Of a stretch of DNA of 64,000 nucleotides, positions 62,577 to 64,000 are shown piece by piece. Under the pieces are notes generated by a model, which had not been told where the DNA came from, did not search any database, and worked only from the letters and a program-made list of their open reading frames with translations. The stretch covers positions 1-64,000 of the forward strand of contig NZ_NSLB01000003.1 in NCBI RefSeq assembly GCF_002304225.1, read 5' to 3'. This DNA comes from Pseudomonas sp. HAR-UPW-AIA-41. Lineage in GTDB: Bacteria; Pseudomonadota; Gammaproteobacteria; Pseudomonadales; Pseudomonadaceae. The position numbers were made by a program, and so were the translations under genes. Position 1 is the first letter of the stretch. Every line of letters starts with the position of its first letter.

Positions 62577-64000
62577 ATGAGCATGAATCTGATCACTCTT
62601 CTTTACCTGGTCGCCTCGGTTTGCTTCATTCAGGCCCTGAAAGGCCTGTCGCATCCGACTTCCTCGCGTCAGGGCAACCTGTTCGGCATGATCGGTATGG
62701 CCATTGCCGTGGTCACCACCGTGTTCCTGGTGTTCAAGCTGGGTGCCGAAATGTCCGAAGGCGGCGCGGCCAAGGGTCTGGGCTTCGTGCTGGTCGGCCT
62801 GCTGGTCGGCGGTACTGCCGGTACCATCATGGCCAAGCGCGTCGAGATGACCAAGATGCCGGAACTGGTCGCCTTCATGCACAGCATGATCGGTCTGGCC
62901 GCCGTGTTCATCGCCATCGCTGCCGTGGTTGAGCCGCAGTCGCTGGGTATCGTTGCGCACCTGGGCGACGCCATCCCGGCCGGTAACCGTCTGGAGCTGT
63001 TCCTCGGCGCGGCCATCGGTGCCATCACCTTCTCCGGTTCGGTGATCGCCTTCGGCAAGCTGTCGGGCAAGTACAAGTTCCGTCTGTTCCAGGGCGCCCC
63101 GGTGGTTTTCAAGGGCCAGCACCTGGTCAATCTGGTGGTTGGTCTGGCCATCTTCGGCCTGGGTCTGTACTTCACCCTCACCGGTAACATCACTGCCTTC
63201 GCCGTTCTGGTGGCGCTGGCCTTCGTGATCGGCGTGCTGATCATCATCCCGATCGGCGGTGCCGACATGCCGGTTGTGGTGTCGATGCTGAACTCCTACT
63301 CGGGCTGGGCGGCTGCCGGTATCGGTTTCTCGCTGAACAACTCGATGCTGATCGTCGCCGGTTCGCTGGTGGGCTCTTCGGGTGCCATCCTCTCGTACAT
63401 CATGTGCAAGGCGATGAACCGTTCGTTCTTCAACGTGATCCTCGGTGGTTTCGGTGGCGCGGCTGAAGCTGCCGGCCCGGCTGGCGCTCAGGAAGCCCGT
63501 CCGGTGAAGTCGGGCTCCTCCGACGACGCCGCCTTCCTGCTGACCAACGCCGACACCGTGATCATCGTTCCGGGTTACGGCCTGGCGGTAGCCCGTGCCC
63601 AGCACGCGCTGATGGAGCTGGCCGAGAAGCTGACTCACCGCGGCGTGACCGTGAAGTACGCGATTCACCCGGTTGCCGGTCGTATGCCTGGCCACATGAA
63701 CGTTCTGCTGGCCGAGGCCGAAGTGCCTTACGAGCAGGTGTTCGAGATGGAAGACATCAACTCCGAGTTCGGCCAGGCCGACGTGGTGCTGGTGCTGGGC
63801 GCCAACGACGTGGTCAACCCGGCCGCGAAGAACGATCCGAAGTCGCCGATCGCCGGCATGCCGATCCTCGAGGCCTACAAAGCCAAGACCGTGATCGTCA
63901 ACAAGCGCTCGATGGCTAGCGGCTACGCCGGCCTGGACAACGAACTGTTCTACCTGGACAAGACCATGATGGTCTTCGGCGACGCCAAGAAAGTCATCGA
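62577..64000 (+). CDS. pntB: NAD(P) transhydrogenase beta subunit (3' end outside window)
   Basis: The first 474 codons of PntB. About nine membrane helices (1-260) are followed by the NADP-binding domain III with IIVPGYGLAVARAQHALMELA, MPGHMNVLLAEAEVPYEQV, ASGYAGLDNELFY and MMVFGDAKKVIE. By comparison with other PntB sequences only a handful of C-terminal residues are missing. The start at 62577 (MSMNLITLLYLVASV) or the next ATG at 62583 are both possible. Confidence 0.95.
   Translation, partial: MSMNLITLLYLVASVCFIQALKGLSHPTSSRQGNLFGMIGMAIAVVTTVFLVFKLGAEMSEGGAAKGLGFVLVGLLVGGTAGTIMAKRVEMTKMPELVAFMHSMIGLAAVFIAIAAVVEPQSLGIVAHLGDAIPAGNRLELFLGAAIGAITFSGSVIAFGKLSGKYKFRLFQGAPVVFKGQHLVNLVVGLAIFGLGLYFTLTGNITAFAVLVALAFVIGVLIIIPIGGADMPVVVSMLNSYSGWAAAGIGFSLNNSMLIVAGSLVGSSGAILSYIMCKAMNRSFFNVILGGFGGAAEAAGPAGAQEARPVKSGSSDDAAFLLTNADTVIIVPGYGLAVARAQHALMELAEKLTHRGVTVKYAIHPVAGRMPGHMNVLLAEAEVPYEQVFEMEDINSEFGQADVVLVLGANDVVNPAAKNDPKSPIAGMPILEAYKAKTVIVNKRSMASGYAGLDNELFYLDKTMMVFGDAKKVI

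Overview
The window looks like a chromosomal segment of a Pseudomonas (sensu lato) species. It is GC-rich and densely coded. The gene orders pstSCAB-phoU, purEK, bauA/bauC with divergent bauR, pntAA-pntAB-pntB and a type II secretion cluster with gspCD divergent from gspE-M are all familiar from pseudomonads. No rRNA, tRNA, CRISPR array, integrase or transposase was seen.

Layout. 1-1013 is the 3' part of a MocR-type regulator gene broken by a frameshift. 1233-3773 holds aspA and a divergent HypT-like LysR gene. 3880-7864 encodes a hybrid sensor kinase and an HD-GYP response regulator. 8048-10215 is purE-purK plus a DUF3299 gene. 10222-13592 (minus) encodes an aldose-6-phosphate mutarotase, a KUP potassium transporter and an acyl-CoA thioesterase. 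13812-15104 is an MFS symporter. 15168-23162 is the phosphate regulon block (pstS, pstC, pstA, pstB, phoU and a response regulator), with two Pho-box-like sites.

23286-37058 is a patchwork rich in signalling and periplasmic genes. It contains four substrate-binding proteins with no transporter partners, two paralogous DUF3391/HD-GYP phosphodiesterases, a 7TMR-DISM diguanylate cyclase, an M23 peptidase, a globin, a dihaem cytochrome c and several small unknowns. Together with the first HD-GYP protein, this gives one c-di-GMP synthase and three predicted c-di-GMP hydrolases.

37812-40859 is a compact AT-rich islet with foreign-looking codon use. Two closely spaced genes encode an unrecognised 271-residue protein with a D-C-D motif and a 740-residue UvrD-like SF1 helicase. 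It sits between a three-hairpin repeat block and a terminator shared with the neighbouring gene. This is the best candidate here for an undescribed system, most plausibly anti-phage defence.

40939-45943 is a beta-alanine/polyamine catabolic block (PuuD-like hydrolase, bauC, bauA, divergent bauR) with a perfect palindrome between bauA and bauR. 46040-46654 is a TRIC-family channel. 46746-60701 is a type II secretion system: minus-strand gspE-F-G-H-I-J-K-L-M and divergent gspC-gspD, followed by a surface-lipoprotein M66 metalloprotease that is a likely substrate and a second small GspC-like protein. The secretin carries a C-terminal SPOR-like domain. 61127-64000 is the proton-translocating transhydrogenase operon, with pntB cut by the window edge.
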